64,000 bases of DNA from Gemmatimonadota bacterium (GCA_026387915.1 JAPLKS010000014.1:62001-126000), one strand, 5' to 3'. Numbered from the stretch's first letter, positions 1-9,161 are shown. Notes: a model not told the origin generated them from the sequence alone. Numbers and translations: made by a program.

Positions 1-1163
1 GCTACATCCCGGGGGGCGGTGTGTACCCTGCCGCGCTCGCGGACTTTATTGCCGACACCACCAATCGGTACACCGGCGTATGGCAGGCCGCGCCCGCACT
101 CGTGCAGCTCGAAAGCAATGTGCTGGAGTGGATGTGCGAATGGATGGGTTTTCCTGCCGGCGCCAGCGGACTGCTCACCACCGGCGGATCAGGGGCGACG
201 TTCAATGCGGTGCTCTGCGCACGGGAGCGCCTCCTCGGTCCGGACATTCGGCGCGGCACCATCTATACCTCGAGCCAAGCGCATCTCTGCATTGTGAAGG
301 CGGCGAAGCTCGCGGGCATTCACGCCGATCGCGTGCGCTTGATTCCAGTGGACAGTCATTTCCGTATGCGAATGGACGCGCTCAAGGCCGCGATTGCCGA
401 AGATCGCGCCGCGGGGTTCGTGCCCTTTCTCGTCGGCTCGTCCGCGGGAACGACCAACACCGGTGCGGTTGACGCGCTCGATGAGATTGCCGACCTCTGT
501 GCCGCGGAGAAACTCTGGCATCACGTAGACGGGGCGTACGGCGCGTTCTTTCACGCCTGCCCGGAACTGCGACCGCTGCTCCGCGGGCTCTCGCGTGCCG
601 ATTCGCTGACGCTCGATCCGCACAAGGGCATGTTTTTGCCCTACGGCACCGGTGCGCTGCTCGTCCGCGACGCCAGCGCATTGCGCGATGTCCATGCGGC
701 CACGGCCGGCTATCTCCCCGAAAGTCCGGAGGAGTTCTACGATCCGCATCAGTACGGGCCTGAACTCTCTCGCGGATTTCCCGGGCTTCGCGTCTGGATG
801 GCGGTGAAGATGTACGGGGCGGCTCGCTACCGGGCGGCCATCGCCGAAAAACGAGCACTCGCCGTGTGGGCGGCAGAGCGCGTGGCGCGCATTCCGGGCA
901 TTGTGATGGATGCGGAGCCGCAGCTCTCGCTCTTTGCGTTCCACCTCGAAGGGCCCACGCTCGCGACGCAAGCCGCACGCAATGCGGCGACCGCCGCACT
1001 CGTTGAACAGGTCACTCGGCGCGGCAAGGTGCTCCTCTCGGGCTGCACCCTGGACGGGCGCTATCTCGCACGCGTCTGCGTGCTGAGTTTTCGGACGCGC
1101 ATGGAGCAGATGGAAACTTGTGTGACGCAACTCGCCGAGGAAGCCGCGAAGCTGCTCGCGTAA
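1..1163 (+). CDS. PLP-dependent decarboxylase (group II amino acid decarboxylase family), 5' end outside window
   Basis: This is the C-terminal part of a pyridoxal-phosphate enzyme of the group II decarboxylase family (aromatic amino acid, glutamate or diaminobutyrate decarboxylases). The reading frame is open from base 3 and begins with Y-I-P-G-G-G, so the true start lies upstream of the window. About 386 residues are visible. The HVDGAYG segment matches the Asp that pairs with the PLP pyridine nitrogen, and DPHKG carries the Schiff-base lysine (around base 622). The substrate cannot be read from sequence. The stop at 1161-1163 is followed at once by a strong hairpin shared with the converging gene. 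Class V aminotransferase-like enzymes share the fold but less of this motif pattern. Confidence 0.85.
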   Translation, partial: YIPGGGVYPAALADFIADTTNRYTGVWQAAPALVQLESNVLEWMCEWMGFPAGASGLLTTGGSGATFNAVLCARERLLGPDIRRGTIYTSSQAHLCIVKAAKLAGIHADRVRLIPVDSHFRMRMDALKAAIAEDRAAGFVPFLVGSSAGTTNTGAVDALDEIADLCAAEKLWHHVDGAYGAFFHACPELRPLLRGLSRADSLTLDPHKGMFLPYGTGALLVRDASALRDVHAATAGYLPESPEEFYDPHQYGPELSRGFPGLRVWMAVKMYGAARYRAAIAEKRALAVWAAERVARIPGIVMDAEPQLSLFAFHLEGPTLATQAARNAATAALVEQVTRRGKVLLSGCTLDGRYLARVCVLSFRTRMEQMETCVTQLAEEAAKLLA

Positions 1164-1179
1164 AGACGCCTGCGTAAAC

Positions 1180-1213
1180 ATCGTGCGCGCCGCGAGTCAG
1201 CGGCGCGCACGAT
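1180..1213. terminator. Bidirectional hairpin terminator between convergent genes
   Basis: A perfect 14-bp inverted repeat (1180-1193 with 1200-1213, loop gagtca) lies between the 3' ends of the PLP decarboxylase (+) and the beta-barrel-like protein (-). There is no long T tract. The position and stem length fit a shared terminator. Confidence 0.75.
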
Positions 1214-1229
1214 TCGTTTAACGGGCGGT

Positions 1230-2456
1230 TCAGAAGGTGAAGGTCAACGACAGACTCATCCAACTGCCGCTCACGCCGCTCGCGATGCTCGTGGTTCGCG
1301 AACCGCCGGGGCCCAGCGGCCGGCCAGGGCGACGGACGCCCGCGACGCCGAGCGAGACGTCCGAACTTCCCGCGACTGTCCCAATCTCCGGCACCAACTC
1401 GATGCCTTTGGCAATGGGAATCGACCCATTGAGCGCGACGCTCGTGGCCCAACTCGACGATGATGCGGACGCGAGCGCCCGTTGCGCCGAGGAACTGGCG
1501 CCGGAATAGCTGGCCGATGCGCCAACGCTCCCCTCACCAATCGGAACGGTGAGCGCGCCCGTAAACCAATACATCGGCCCCACAGGGACGAGGCGGTTCG
1601 GTTGATCGGTGCGGCTCGCGCTGATGGGGATGTACAGGTTGGCAGACCAGCGGGTGTCCCAGTCTTCGCCCCCGGCGACGGCGGGGTTATCGAGCGGCGC
1701 GTGCAGGTTGAACTGTGCGGTGAAATCCCCGCCGCCCGGGTACAAGTTCCTGCCGCCGAGTGAATCGGCCGTGCTGGTGGAGTAATCCACCACGCCACTC
1801 CAGTCGCCCTTCGCTGTTTTGCCTGTGAGCGTGGCGCCGCCGAGCATGGTGGTGCCGCGCCAGTAGGCTCTGGTCAATGCCGATGGCCGTGGTTCGATTT
1901 CGATGCCGCCGCGCAGGTTGAGGACTACGTCGCCCATCGGGAACGTCAACGTTCCGTGCGCGCCGGTCATGGCCTGTGTGCCAAAGTTGATCGATTGCAT
2001 ATCCAAGAGCGTGCCACCAGATACGCCAATGGCAACCAGCTGCGCCGAGTCGAGGTTCGCCGGCTGGCTCCCCGTGCGCCCGAGCAGCGTGAGCGTGTCG
2101 CCGTTGTGCACCATCATGTCGAGTGTGAGCGACGTCGGCACCATGCCACTGATGGTGCGCGAGGGAGTGCTATAGTTGACCGAACTCCCGTCGACAGCAA
2201 AGTGGAAGCGTCCGGTGCGCAGGTCATAGGAAAAGTTTCCCGTACCTTCCTTGACCGCCGAATCGCCTATCGTGTAGCGCGCACTCGAGAAACCGAGGCT
2301 GATCCACTGCTCGGTCTTTGCCGTAGCGGTGTCGGAGGGCGTCGTTGAGGTGCGAGCCGGAGCTTTTGGCGCCGACTGCGCCACCAGTGGTGCACGTGGC
2401 GCGAGGGGCGCGAGGAGCGCACCGACGCAGAAGGCCAGCAGGGCGAAGTGACGCAG
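1230..2456 (-). CDS. Secreted protein, probable outer-membrane beta-barrel
   Basis: I do not recognise a named family. The mature part is rich in Gly, Ser and Thr with alternating hydrophobic stretches and ends in S-L-T-F-T-F. A terminal Phe after alternating residues is the usual signature of an outer-membrane beta-barrel. The first ATG/GTG-type start (GTG at 2384) gives a protein without a signal peptide. The frame continues upstream and encodes a convincing one (RHFALLAF then CVGALLAPLA). The best start is therefore a CTG at 2454-2456 preceded by GGAG at a 6-nt spacing, giving 408 residues. The gene lies about 60 bp downstream of the glycoside-hydrolase-like gene on the same strand and may be co-transcribed with it. 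Confidence 0.6.
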   Translation of the reverse strand: MRHFALLAFCVGALLAPLAPRAPLVAQSAPKAPARTSTTPSDTATAKTEQWISLGFSSARYTIGDSAVKEGTGNFSYDLRTGRFHFAVDGSSVNYSTPSRTISGMVPTSLTLDMMVHNGDTLTLLGRTGSQPANLDSAQLVAIGVSGGTLLDMQSINFGTQAMTGAHGTLTFPMGDVVLNLRGGIEIEPRPSALTRAYWRGTTMLGGATLTGKTAKGDWSGVVDYSTSTADSLGGRNLYPGGGDFTAQFNLHAPLDNPAVAGGEDWDTRWSANLYIPISASRTDQPNRLVPVGPMYWFTGALTVPIGEGSVGASASYSGASSSAQRALASASSSSWATSVALNGSIPIAKGIELVPEIGTVAGSSDVSLGVAGVRRPGRPLGPGGSRTTSIASGVSGSWMSLSLTFTF

Positions 2457-2519
2457 GAGAATCTCCGGAAAATGGACGTTCGAGAGAATACTGCGAGGTG
2501 GGTAGAAGTACCAGCCGTG

Positions 2520-4850
2520 CTAGGGCGATCGTGTTTCGCGCAGCACGGTGAGCGAATAGGGTGGCACGACGATCGTCTCCCCCGCGCGCCGGGTGCTCGT
2601 GCGAGGCGGCAGGCTTTTCGACGGACGTCCCTTGGTGCCGTCGGCATGCCAGGCGTATTCGGCGTCCGAGTATGAGAGCACGGTTCGTGGCCCGGTCGCT
2701 CGACCGCCAAACGCGGCGCCAAAATCAAGTGTCACGCGAAAGGCGCGGTCCGGATCCTTGTTCACGAGCATGGTCGACCACGTCCCATCCGGGCGGTGCA
2801 CAACGTAGGCGGAAAGGAGTTCGTTGTCGTCGCTGTCGTGAACGTCGCTCTCCGCGGCGAACATCGTATGGTCGCCTCCGCTCGGCGTTACCCATTCGCG
2901 CATCATCAACTGCGCGCCGTAATAGGTAGCCACGCGTGCGCGTATGCGACGCTGGTCGTCAGTGAGGAAGAGCATGTTGTTGCCCCACTGAGTACAGCGC
3001 GCGCTCTTGTCGAGTGACGTGGGCTCCCATCCATACAGGTAGGCTTCGCGTCCGCCGAGGCTGAGAAAGCGGCCGACGATGTCGGCATTGAGCAGGGCGC
3101 CCGCCAGTTCCACCTGCGACTGCCCCGCGAATGCGGAGTAGCCGTATTCGGCGATGATGCGCGGAATGCTGGCTGGGAGTCCGTCGTGTTCAATGCGCTG
3201 GAGCCGATCGGTGATCCGTTCGGACGCGGCGGTGAGTTGCGGTGCGGAGGTACCGCAGATGTCGTCGTACGGATACCACTCAAACGAAAAAAAGGTGAAA
3301 TCGCCCGGGCGTCCGCGCTCGGCGAGCGACGCAAGAAAGCGCGGAATCCACGTTTCGCTCGCGCTGTCGCCAGCGCTGTCGGCTGGCCACGCGAACATCA
3401 CGCGGCTTTCGAGCCCTTGAAAGCCCGGTCCGCCGAGTGGTGCGGTGGGCCAGTGGGCGCGAATGGCGCGTGCGACCTGTGCGTAGAGGGTGGCGTAGTC
3501 CTCGGGGGTCACGAACTGCCCGTCGGGCTCCTCGCCCATTTCGATGCGGCCAATCGGGTAGCCGCGTCGGCGCAGGAAACGAATTTCTGCGGCCGCGTCC
3601 TCGGGTGTGCCGTAGAGCACGGGCACAGGGATCATTGCCGGACGTCCGAACGTGAGTGTGCTACGGAAGACGCGATCGAAGCCAGGCTGCTCGAGTTCGA
3701 TGTCGATGTCCGTGGCGCGATGCCAGGGATCGGTGCTCGAGGCGTACGTGGTGGATTGGCGGTGCGAGTCTGCGCCGTGGCGCACCGCATCGCGGAGCGT
3801 GTTGCCCTCGAGGGTGCCGATTTCGATTTCGCGAATCGCGTAGCCGGAGGAGTCGCGCGCGTCGGTGGTTGGTTGGTGTGCGCCGGATGTCAGCGGCTCG
3901 GTGTTCGGCGCAGCGGATGGTGCGGGACCGTACGCGCTCGCGGTGAGTACGAGGCGCACGAAGCGCGTGCTCACCGGCGCGTCGGAGAGTCGGCGCAGTG
4001 CCGTGCCGCCGCGGCCCGAGCGCTCGTTGCCGTTGGCAAAGGTGACCCAACGCCCAGGGGGATGTTCGTCCACGTCGTGCACATTTTCGCCGCGCCAGTA
4101 CTGCACGCGAAACGCGGAGGCGTGCGGCGCGCCCCAGTGAATACGCATCGCATCCACAGGAAGCGGACGCCCCAAGTCCACGATCACCCATTGTGGGAGC
4201 AGGGAGTCCGCCGTACCCGTAAAGCGATGGTCGAGGTAGGGATTGCTCTTCCAAAAGGAGACGGTGTCGCCGTCATCGAGACGCGAGAAACCGGCGTTGT
4301 CGATTTCGTCGGTGGTGCCGCGTCGAGGCAGCCGATAGCCGTGCGTGAGGAGAATCGGCGCGGTGGACGAATCGTCAGACAGCCAGTAGCCGCGCTGGTG
4401 AGCCGCATCGCTCCAGCGTCCGCGTGGATTCCAATGCCAGCTCTGTACGCCAAGCTCGGTGCGCAGGCGCACGGTGGCCATGGCGACGCCGACGGTTTTC
4501 ATGGCGGCGATGTTCGCGTTTGTGAAGACGAGCGGCACGACGCCCTTGCCGTGGCCGTCGAGGCCGCCGCCGAAGGTGGAGCGCGGGTCAAAGCGATTGA
4601 CGGCGGGGCGATTGGTGTGCACGGTGACGAGGGCGTCGGTGATCGGCGCGCTCGCGCGGCGTTGTTCACTCGCGCGGGTTCTGGCCCGCAGGTTGGCCGT
4701 CGGTGTGCGGGGGGCTGAGGAGGTTTGCGCGCTCCCGGCATGCGGTGCGGCCGCGAGCGCCACGCCGCAGAGCGTGAGCAGCGCAACGAATAGCGTCGTT
4801 CGATATACGCCGCCGCGCACGGCTTGCGTCGTTTGGTGCTCTCGCCTCAT
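2520..4850 (-). CDS. Secreted glycoside-hydrolase-like protein with F5/8 type C (discoidin) domain
   Basis: The protein has 776 residues from the ATG at 4848-4850. This start is chosen because a clean signal peptide follows (TTLFVALLTLCGVALAAAPH); upstream codons in frame read as an Arg-rich non-coding extension. Residues of about 215-305 resemble an F5/8 type C carbohydrate-binding domain (QWVIVDLGRPLP to TRFVRLVL). The following part looks like a clan GH-A TIM barrel. A candidate acid/base Glu sits in EMGEEPDG near residue 437, and a candidate nucleophile Glu in IIAEYGYSAF near 567. The C-terminal 150 residues look like a beta-sandwich. The likely role is extracellular or periplasmic polysaccharide cleavage; the GH family number and substrate are not determinable here. 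Confidence 0.7.
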   Translation of the reverse strand: MRREHQTTQAVRGGVYRTTLFVALLTLCGVALAAAPHAGSAQTSSAPRTPTANLRARTRASEQRRASAPITDALVTVHTNRPAVNRFDPRSTFGGGLDGHGKGVVPLVFTNANIAAMKTVGVAMATVRLRTELGVQSWHWNPRGRWSDAAHQRGYWLSDDSSTAPILLTHGYRLPRRGTTDEIDNAGFSRLDDGDTVSFWKSNPYLDHRFTGTADSLLPQWVIVDLGRPLPVDAMRIHWGAPHASAFRVQYWRGENVHDVDEHPPGRWVTFANGNERSGRGGTALRRLSDAPVSTRFVRLVLTASAYGPAPSAAPNTEPLTSGAHQPTTDARDSSGYAIREIEIGTLEGNTLRDAVRHGADSHRQSTTYASSTDPWHRATDIDIELEQPGFDRVFRSTLTFGRPAMIPVPVLYGTPEDAAAEIRFLRRRGYPIGRIEMGEEPDGQFVTPEDYATLYAQVARAIRAHWPTAPLGGPGFQGLESRVMFAWPADSAGDSASETWIPRFLASLAERGRPGDFTFFSFEWYPYDDICGTSAPQLTAASERITDRLQRIEHDGLPASIPRIIAEYGYSAFAGQSQVELAGALLNADIVGRFLSLGGREAYLYGWEPTSLDKSARCTQWGNNMLFLTDDQRRIRARVATYYGAQLMMREWVTPSGGDHTMFAAESDVHDSDDNELLSAYVVHRPDGTWSTMLVNKDPDRAFRVTLDFGAAFGGRATGPRTVLSYSDAEYAWHADGTKGRPSKSLPPRTSTRRAGETIVVPPYSLTVLRETRSP

Positions 4851-4992
4851 GGACTCAATAATACCCGGAAGTGGCCGAGGTCGCCTGCGGCGAGTAGGAT
4901 TCCATCTTGGTGGCGGGCGCGGTGAAAACGCGGTGTCCCGTCGGCCTCGGGTCCGGGCCCTCAATGTTTCTTCCTGGTGTGAGGCTTTTGCG

Positions 4993-5934
4993 ATGCGTCG
5001 TCTGCTGAATACGGTCATCAAAGTTCTCGTGGTGCTCGTGGCCGCCGATATTGCGTACGCCACGTGGCGTATTCCAGAGCGGACAACAATCGACGCATCG
5101 GCACGCGCCGGCGCACCAGGAAAGTTCGCGACGCTCTCCGCGGGCGTCACGCACTACGAGCTCAGTGGGCCCGATACGGGGCGCCTGGTGGTGCTCGTGC
5201 ATGGATTCTCGGTGCCGTACTACATCTGGGACTCGACGGTGGTCGCGCTCACCGGGGCAGGGTATCGCGTATTGCGCTACGACTTGTACGGGCGTGGGTA
5301 TTCGGATCGTCCGGATGTAGCGTACTCGGGCGCACTGTTCGACCAACAGCTCGACGGCTTGCTCGACTCGCTCCATGTGACAACGCCAGTGGATCTCGTG
5401 GGCCTCTCATTTGGCGGCTTTGTGACGGCGCACTACGCGGCGGGGCACGCCGCGCGGCTACGCACGCTCACCTTTGTGGATCCTGTCGCAGGATCTCCCG
5501 CACCTCCCGGCATTTTTCGATGGCCGGTGCTTGGGCTGTGGCTCTGGAACGTGACGCAGTTGCCAGGCAAAGCCGAGAGTCAGACGAGCGACTTCTTGCA
5601 CCCCGAGCATTATCCCGACTGGGCGGACAAGTATCGCCCGCAAATGCGCTATAACGGGTTTGGGCGCGCGCTCCTCTCGAGTGCCACCGAGGCGTCGCGC
5701 GTGCCGATGGAGACGATCTACGGCGCGGTGGCCAAGACCGGTGTGCCGACCATGCTCATCTGGGGAAAGCAAGACCAGACGGTGCCGTTCACCCTCTCGG
5801 ACGTGGTGCGGCGGGCGATTCCCGCCATCGAGTTTGTACCTGTGGACTCGGCGGGGCACCTCCCGCATATCGAACAGTCGCAGGTGGTGCACACGCGGTT
5901 GCTCGCCTTTCTCGGGGCGCACGCCGCCAAGTAA
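4993..5934 (+). CDS. Alpha/beta-fold hydrolase, membrane-anchored or secreted
   Basis: The protein has 313 residues. An N-terminal hydrophobic segment (residues 5-22, VIKVLVVLVAADIA) is an uncleaved anchor or signal. The alpha/beta-hydrolase core is complete: the oxyanion HGF near 70, nucleophile Ser139 in GLSFGG, Asp in GKQDQ near 264, and His in GHLPH near 290. The ATG at 4993 has GAGG about 8 nt upstream; a longer frame further upstream lacks coding character and overlaps the divergent glycoside-hydrolase-like gene. The family includes esterases, haloalkane dehalogenases and C-C bond hydrolases, so no substrate is assigned. Confidence 0.85.
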   Translation: MRRLLNTVIKVLVVLVAADIAYATWRIPERTTIDASARAGAPGKFATLSAGVTHYELSGPDTGRLVVLVHGFSVPYYIWDSTVVALTGAGYRVLRYDLYGRGYSDRPDVAYSGALFDQQLDGLLDSLHVTTPVDLVGLSFGGFVTAHYAAGHAARLRTLTFVDPVAGSPAPPGIFRWPVLGLWLWNVTQLPGKAESQTSDFLHPEHYPDWADKYRPQMRYNGFGRALLSSATEASRVPMETIYGAVAKTGVPTMLIWGKQDQTVPFTLSDVVRRAIPAIEFVPVDSAGHLPHIEQSQVVHTRLLAFLGAHAAK

Positions 5935-6024
5935 CGGTCGGCGTGCGGTGTAGGAACGAGCAACGGCCGGCTCGGAGCCGCGCTCACGCTTGCGCTCCAT
6001 CACAGGCGCACGTACGATCAAGTG

Positions 6025-6450
6025 ATGACACGTGCGCTCTGCGGTGCCTTGGCGATGCTCTGCTGCGCGGTTCCTGCCGTGGCGCAGGCTACTAAACCGA
6101 CCGCGTCGGTCATCTTCACGACCAAGGATCTCGCTCCGATGGCTGTCACCGGCGGCCGAGCGACGGCGTCTGATGCGGCCGCGGTGACGAAGGCGCAGCG
6201 CACACTGATGGCGATGCGCGAATACTGCCAGATGGTGGAGCGCGACGACGTGCTGTATGTGGTGTTCGACAGCGCCAAGCCGCTCGCGGTGGCGCAAATG
6301 CCAAAGTCCGGGATGGAATGGATGGACTTCGCAGCGCGGGTCCATGCGACGGACTCCACCTTCCACCAGCGTAGCCGTGCGGTGTCGGTCCTGCGAGACG
6401 GCAAGGTGATGGCGGAGGTGTCGGCGGCCGGAGTTGTGGTCCGTAAGTAG
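6025..6450 (+). CDS. Secreted protein of unknown function
   Basis: The protein has 141 residues and a clear signal peptide (ALCGALAMLCCAVPAVAQA, cleavage probably after AQA). The mature part contains one Cys in REYCQMVERDD and no recognised motif. The GTG at 6022 and ATG at 6025 are adjacent in frame; the ATG is preferred. It lies downstream of the alpha/beta-hydrolase on the same strand with an 87-bp gap. No function can be assigned. Confidence 0.65.
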   Translation: MTRALCGALAMLCCAVPAVAQATKPTASVIFTTKDLAPMAVTGGRATASDAAAVTKAQRTLMAMREYCQMVERDDVLYVVFDSAKPLAVAQMPKSGMEWMDFAARVHATDSTFHQRSRAVSVLRDGKVMAEVSAAGVVVRK

Positions 6451-6512
6451 GGCGGTTCCGCCCGCGAGGGCGCGCGCTTCTGTATATTGATTGACCTACG
6501 AGGAGCGTGTTT

Positions 6513-6707
6513 GTGGTGAAACCGAATTTCGGCTTCCAGAAGCGCCAGAAGGAACAGGCGAGAGAACGGAAGAAAAACGAGAAGGCGCAACGGAAGCTCG
6601 AGCGGGGCGACCAGCCGCTGGAGCTCGAAGCATATGGACTGCTGCCGGCCACGCCGGCGGAGCCAGAGGCGGGTGGGGAGCAGGCTGAGGAGACACCCGA
6701 GGCGTAG
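6513..6707 (+). CDS. Small highly charged conserved-type protein (KPNFGFQKR motif)
   Basis: A small protein of about 64 residues. The N-terminal half is a very basic predicted helix (KPNFGFQKRQKEQARERKK) and the C-terminal half is acidic and Pro/Ala-rich. Small proteins that begin KPNF-x-F-x-KRQKE recur in many bacteria without an assigned function. Consecutive GTG codons at 6507, 6513 and 6516 are possible starts. The GAGGAG at 6500-6505 is too close to 6507 and sits 7 nt from 6513, so 6513 is preferred. Confidence 0.6.
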   Translation: MVKPNFGFQKRQKEQARERKKNEKAQRKLERGDQPLELEAYGLLPATPAEPEAGGEQAEETPEA

Positions 6708-6758
6708 GGTGGGTCGGGCGTAAGCGTTGCGCCTGACGGCTATCCGGTAACCCGTGCG

Positions 6759-6776
6759 CGGCTCGCGAGCGAGCCG
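6759..6776. terminator. Small hairpin between convergent genes
   Basis: A 7-bp perfect stem with a 4-nt loop (6759-6765 with 6770-6776) lies between the small charged protein (+) and the sensor kinase (-), in the right place for a bidirectional terminator. There is no T tract. Confidence 0.4.
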
Positions 6777-6792
6777 TCGGTGATGGTCAACG

Positions 6793-8313
6793 TCATCCGG
6801 TGCGGGTCGGCAAGCTCAATTGAAAGATGGTGCATCCCGGGGCGGACTCACTCAGCGTGAGTCGGCCCCCGTGCATTTCCGCGATGCGCCGTGCGATCGC
6901 GAGGCCCAGTCCTGCGCCGCTGGCGGTGCTCGCGGCAATCGCCGCCAGCCGATCGGAGCCATCGGTGCTCAGCGTGAGGTCGGCAGCCTCTGCGCTTTCG
7001 TCGCGCGAGCGCGCCGCATCCACGCGATAGAACCGCTCGAAGACGCGCGCCTGCGCCTCCTCCGGAATGCCGATGCCGGCGTCGCGAACGGTGACGTCGT
7101 AGTGGTCACCGGTGTGCGCCAACGCCACCGACACCGTACCACCTTCGGGCGAATACTTGATGGCATTGTCGAGCAAGTTGAGCAGGAGGCGACCCAGGAG
7201 ATCGGCGTCACCAGTGAAGGGCGCGTCGGCGGTGGCGGTGAGCTCGAGTTGCACGCCTCGGCGTTGTGCCACGGCCCGTACGGCGCGCGTAGTGTCGAGC
7301 ACGAGCTCGTCGAGGTAGAGCGGCGCGTGCTGCATGACGAGGTGGCCGGCGTCGGCACGCGCGAGCAGGAACAGGTCGTCAACGATGCGCGTGAGTCGAC
7401 GCGTCGCGTTTCGCATGACCGTCAGCGAGGCGCGGTATTCCTCTTCTGTGCGATGGTCGCGTGCCAGTGTGACGTCGGCCTCGGTGCGCAAAATGGCGGT
7501 TGGGGTGCGCAGTTCGTGCGAGGCATCGGCCACAAATCGCCGTTGCTGCTCGAACGAATGTTCGAGTCGGTCGAGCAGGTCGTTGATCACGCGCGCGAGG
7601 CCGACGAGTTCGTCGCCGCCGCCCACGGGCAAGCGTTGCGTCAGGTTTGTGGCGCTGATCTCGGCGGCGTGCGCGGCCATGGAGGCCACCGGGGCGAGAC
7701 TGCGTTTGGCGAGGACCGAGGCGCCGGCCGCCGCACTGGCCACGAGCAAGGGAATGGCAATGAGGAAGGTCCGCCGAATGCGCGCGAGCATGTCGTCGGA
7801 GTCGCGCAGCGAATAGGCGCCGGCAATGCGATACGATTCGGCTCCCACCGTCAGCGGACGCGCGAGCACGCGATAGTGGTCCCGTTCATTGGGAAAGGTG
7901 AACGCGAGCGGCGCACTGAGATCACGGCCGCGCAGTGCGGCCAGGACTTCGCGACCCACTTCCGGTGAGGGAGTGGTGGTCGGCTGCCGGTCGTTGTCCG
8001 CCAGCGCTGTCATGGCGATCACCGCGCCGGTGGCGTCGAGCACGACGATGTGCAGATCGCGAAAGCGCACTTCATCGATGGTGGCGCGAATGGCCGCTGG
8101 CGTGCCGGCTGTGGCCCGACGTTCGGCGGCCACCTCACGCGACAGTGCGGAGAGGGCGTCGCCAATAAAGTGGTCGGTGCGTGCCTGCAACGTCACGCCG
8201 AAGGTGAAGTAGCCCGCGAAGGCAAAGCCAACGAGCGGTAAGGCGAGGAGCAGGGAGTACCAGAGCGTGAGGCGGGCACGGAGCGACGACGGCCACGGAC
8301 GCACGCGCATCAC
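6793..8313 (-). CDS. Two-component sensor histidine kinase (HAMP, HisKA, HATPase)
   Basis: A 506-residue membrane kinase. TM1 lies at about 15-37 (LTLWYSLLLALPLVGFAFAG) and TM2 at about 185-205. They flank a periplasmic sensor region, which is followed by HAMP. The phospho-acceptor His lies in VADASHELRTP near residue 264. The ATP-binding lobe shows the N box (NLLDNAIKYSPEGG), G1 (DAGIGIP), the F box and G2 (GAGLGLAIARR). It overlaps its upstream response regulator by 4 nt and is evidently its partner. The signal is unknown. Linker residues between the F box and G2 form an Asp/Ser/Ala-rich insertion of about 25 residues. Confidence 0.93.
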   Translation of the reverse strand: MMRVRPWPSSLRARLTLWYSLLLALPLVGFAFAGYFTFGVTLQARTDHFIGDALSALSREVAAERRATAGTPAAIRATIDEVRFRDLHIVVLDATGAVIAMTALADNDRQPTTTPSPEVGREVLAALRGRDLSAPLAFTFPNERDHYRVLARPLTVGAESYRIAGAYSLRDSDDMLARIRRTFLIAIPLLVASAAAGASVLAKRSLAPVASMAAHAAEISATNLTQRLPVGGGDELVGLARVINDLLDRLEHSFEQQRRFVADASHELRTPTAILRTEADVTLARDHRTEEEYRASLTVMRNATRRLTRIVDDLFLLARADAGHLVMQHAPLYLDELVLDTTRAVRAVAQRRGVQLELTATADAPFTGDADLLGRLLLNLLDNAIKYSPEGGTVSVALAHTGDHYDVTVRDAGIGIPEEAQARVFERFYRVDAARSRDESAEAADLTLSTDGSDRLAAIAASTASGAGLGLAIARRIAEMHGGRLTLSESAPGCTIFQLSLPTRTG

Positions 8314-9128
8314 TCCGGGCGGCGCTTGCCGCGCTTGGCTTGCGCCGCGCGCGCGGCGCGCGCGGCGCGTGGCGCACTCGGCTTTTTGGGCGCCGTGGCG
8401 ACCGGGCTCTTGGTGCGGGCGGCGGAGGGGCTCTTGGCGGTCTTGGTTGTGACCGTCGCTTCGAGCAGAAAGCCGCTCCCGCGCACCGTCGAGAAGAACG
8501 CGACCGCTTCGCCGTCGTCGATTTTATGACGGAGTCGGCTCGCGTACACGTCGAGGATGTTGGAGAAGGTGGCGCGCGTGTCGCCCCAGACGTGCGAGAG
8601 CAACTCCGCGCGCGAGACCACACGCCCGGCGTTGCGCGCCATGTACACCACAAAGGCGAACTCGGTGGCCGTGAGAGGAATCTCCCGGGCGCCGCGCCGC
8701 GACGTGTGGCGAAGCGTGTCGATGACGAGATCGCCCACCACGAGCCGAGGTGGCGGATCGTCGCCGCGGCGGCGTGTGAGGGCGCGGAGGCGCGCGAGGA
8801 GTTCGCCGAAGTCGAAGGGCTTGGTGAGGTAGTCGTCCGCGCCGGCGTCGAGGCCCGCAATGCGCTGGTCCACGCCGTCGAGCGCGGTGAGCATGAGAAT
8901 CGGGAGCTGATTGCCGCGCTCACGCAGCGTGCGGCAGACCTCAATGCCGTCCTTGCCTGGGAGCAGGACGTCGAGAATGAGCGCGTCATAGCTGCCGTCA
9001 GATGCGAGGGCGAGGGCGAGCGCCTGCGTGCCGGTGGCTGCTTGATCGACCACATAGGCGGCCTCGCGCAGCCCCCGGGTGATGGAGGCCCGCAGTTGGC
9101 GGTCGTCTTCGGCGAAGAGGAGGCGCAT
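8310..9128 (-). CDS. OmpR/PhoB-family response regulator with basic C-terminal tail
   Basis: A 272-residue regulator with an N-terminal receiver domain (acidic EDD pocket near 7-9, phospho-Asp in LILDVLLPGKDG, Lys in LTKPFDF). It is followed by an OmpR-type winged-helix DNA-binding domain that ends at GSGFLLEA. The final 49 residues are unusual: Lys/Ala/Pro/Ser/Arg-rich (KTAKSPSAARTKSP, RAARAARAAQAKRGKRR) and resembling a histone-H1 or AlgP-type tail. This tail would add sequence-independent DNA affinity if real. The stop overlaps the kinase start by 4 nt. Confidence 0.92.
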   Translation of the reverse strand: MRLLFAEDDRQLRASITRGLREAAYVVDQAATGTQALALALASDGSYDALILDVLLPGKDGIEVCRTLRERGNQLPILMLTALDGVDQRIAGLDAGADDYLTKPFDFGELLARLRALTRRRGDDPPPRLVVGDLVIDTLRHTSRRGAREIPLTATEFAFVVYMARNAGRVVSRAELLSHVWGDTRATFSNILDVYASRLRHKIDDGEAVAFFSTVRGSGFLLEATVTTKTAKSPSAARTKSPVATAPKKPSAPRAARAARAAQAKRGKRRPE

Positions 9129-9161
9129 CAGACCAAGTTACGCGAGGCGGTCGGGTAGGGG

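Noticed and set aside
189-1181. Long open frame antisense to the PLP decarboxylase
   Set aside because: It is a GC-rich shadow: the plus-strand frame has a clear family match with catalytic Lys, while the antisense product is Arg/His-rich with no family features. Many similar long antisense frames (for example 3186-4718, 20232-21524, 44705-46252) were rejected for the same reason.
8346-8371. Functional GC repeat inside the response regulator gene
   Set aside because: The gcgcg repeats are codons for the Arg/Ala-rich tail and need no separate explanation.
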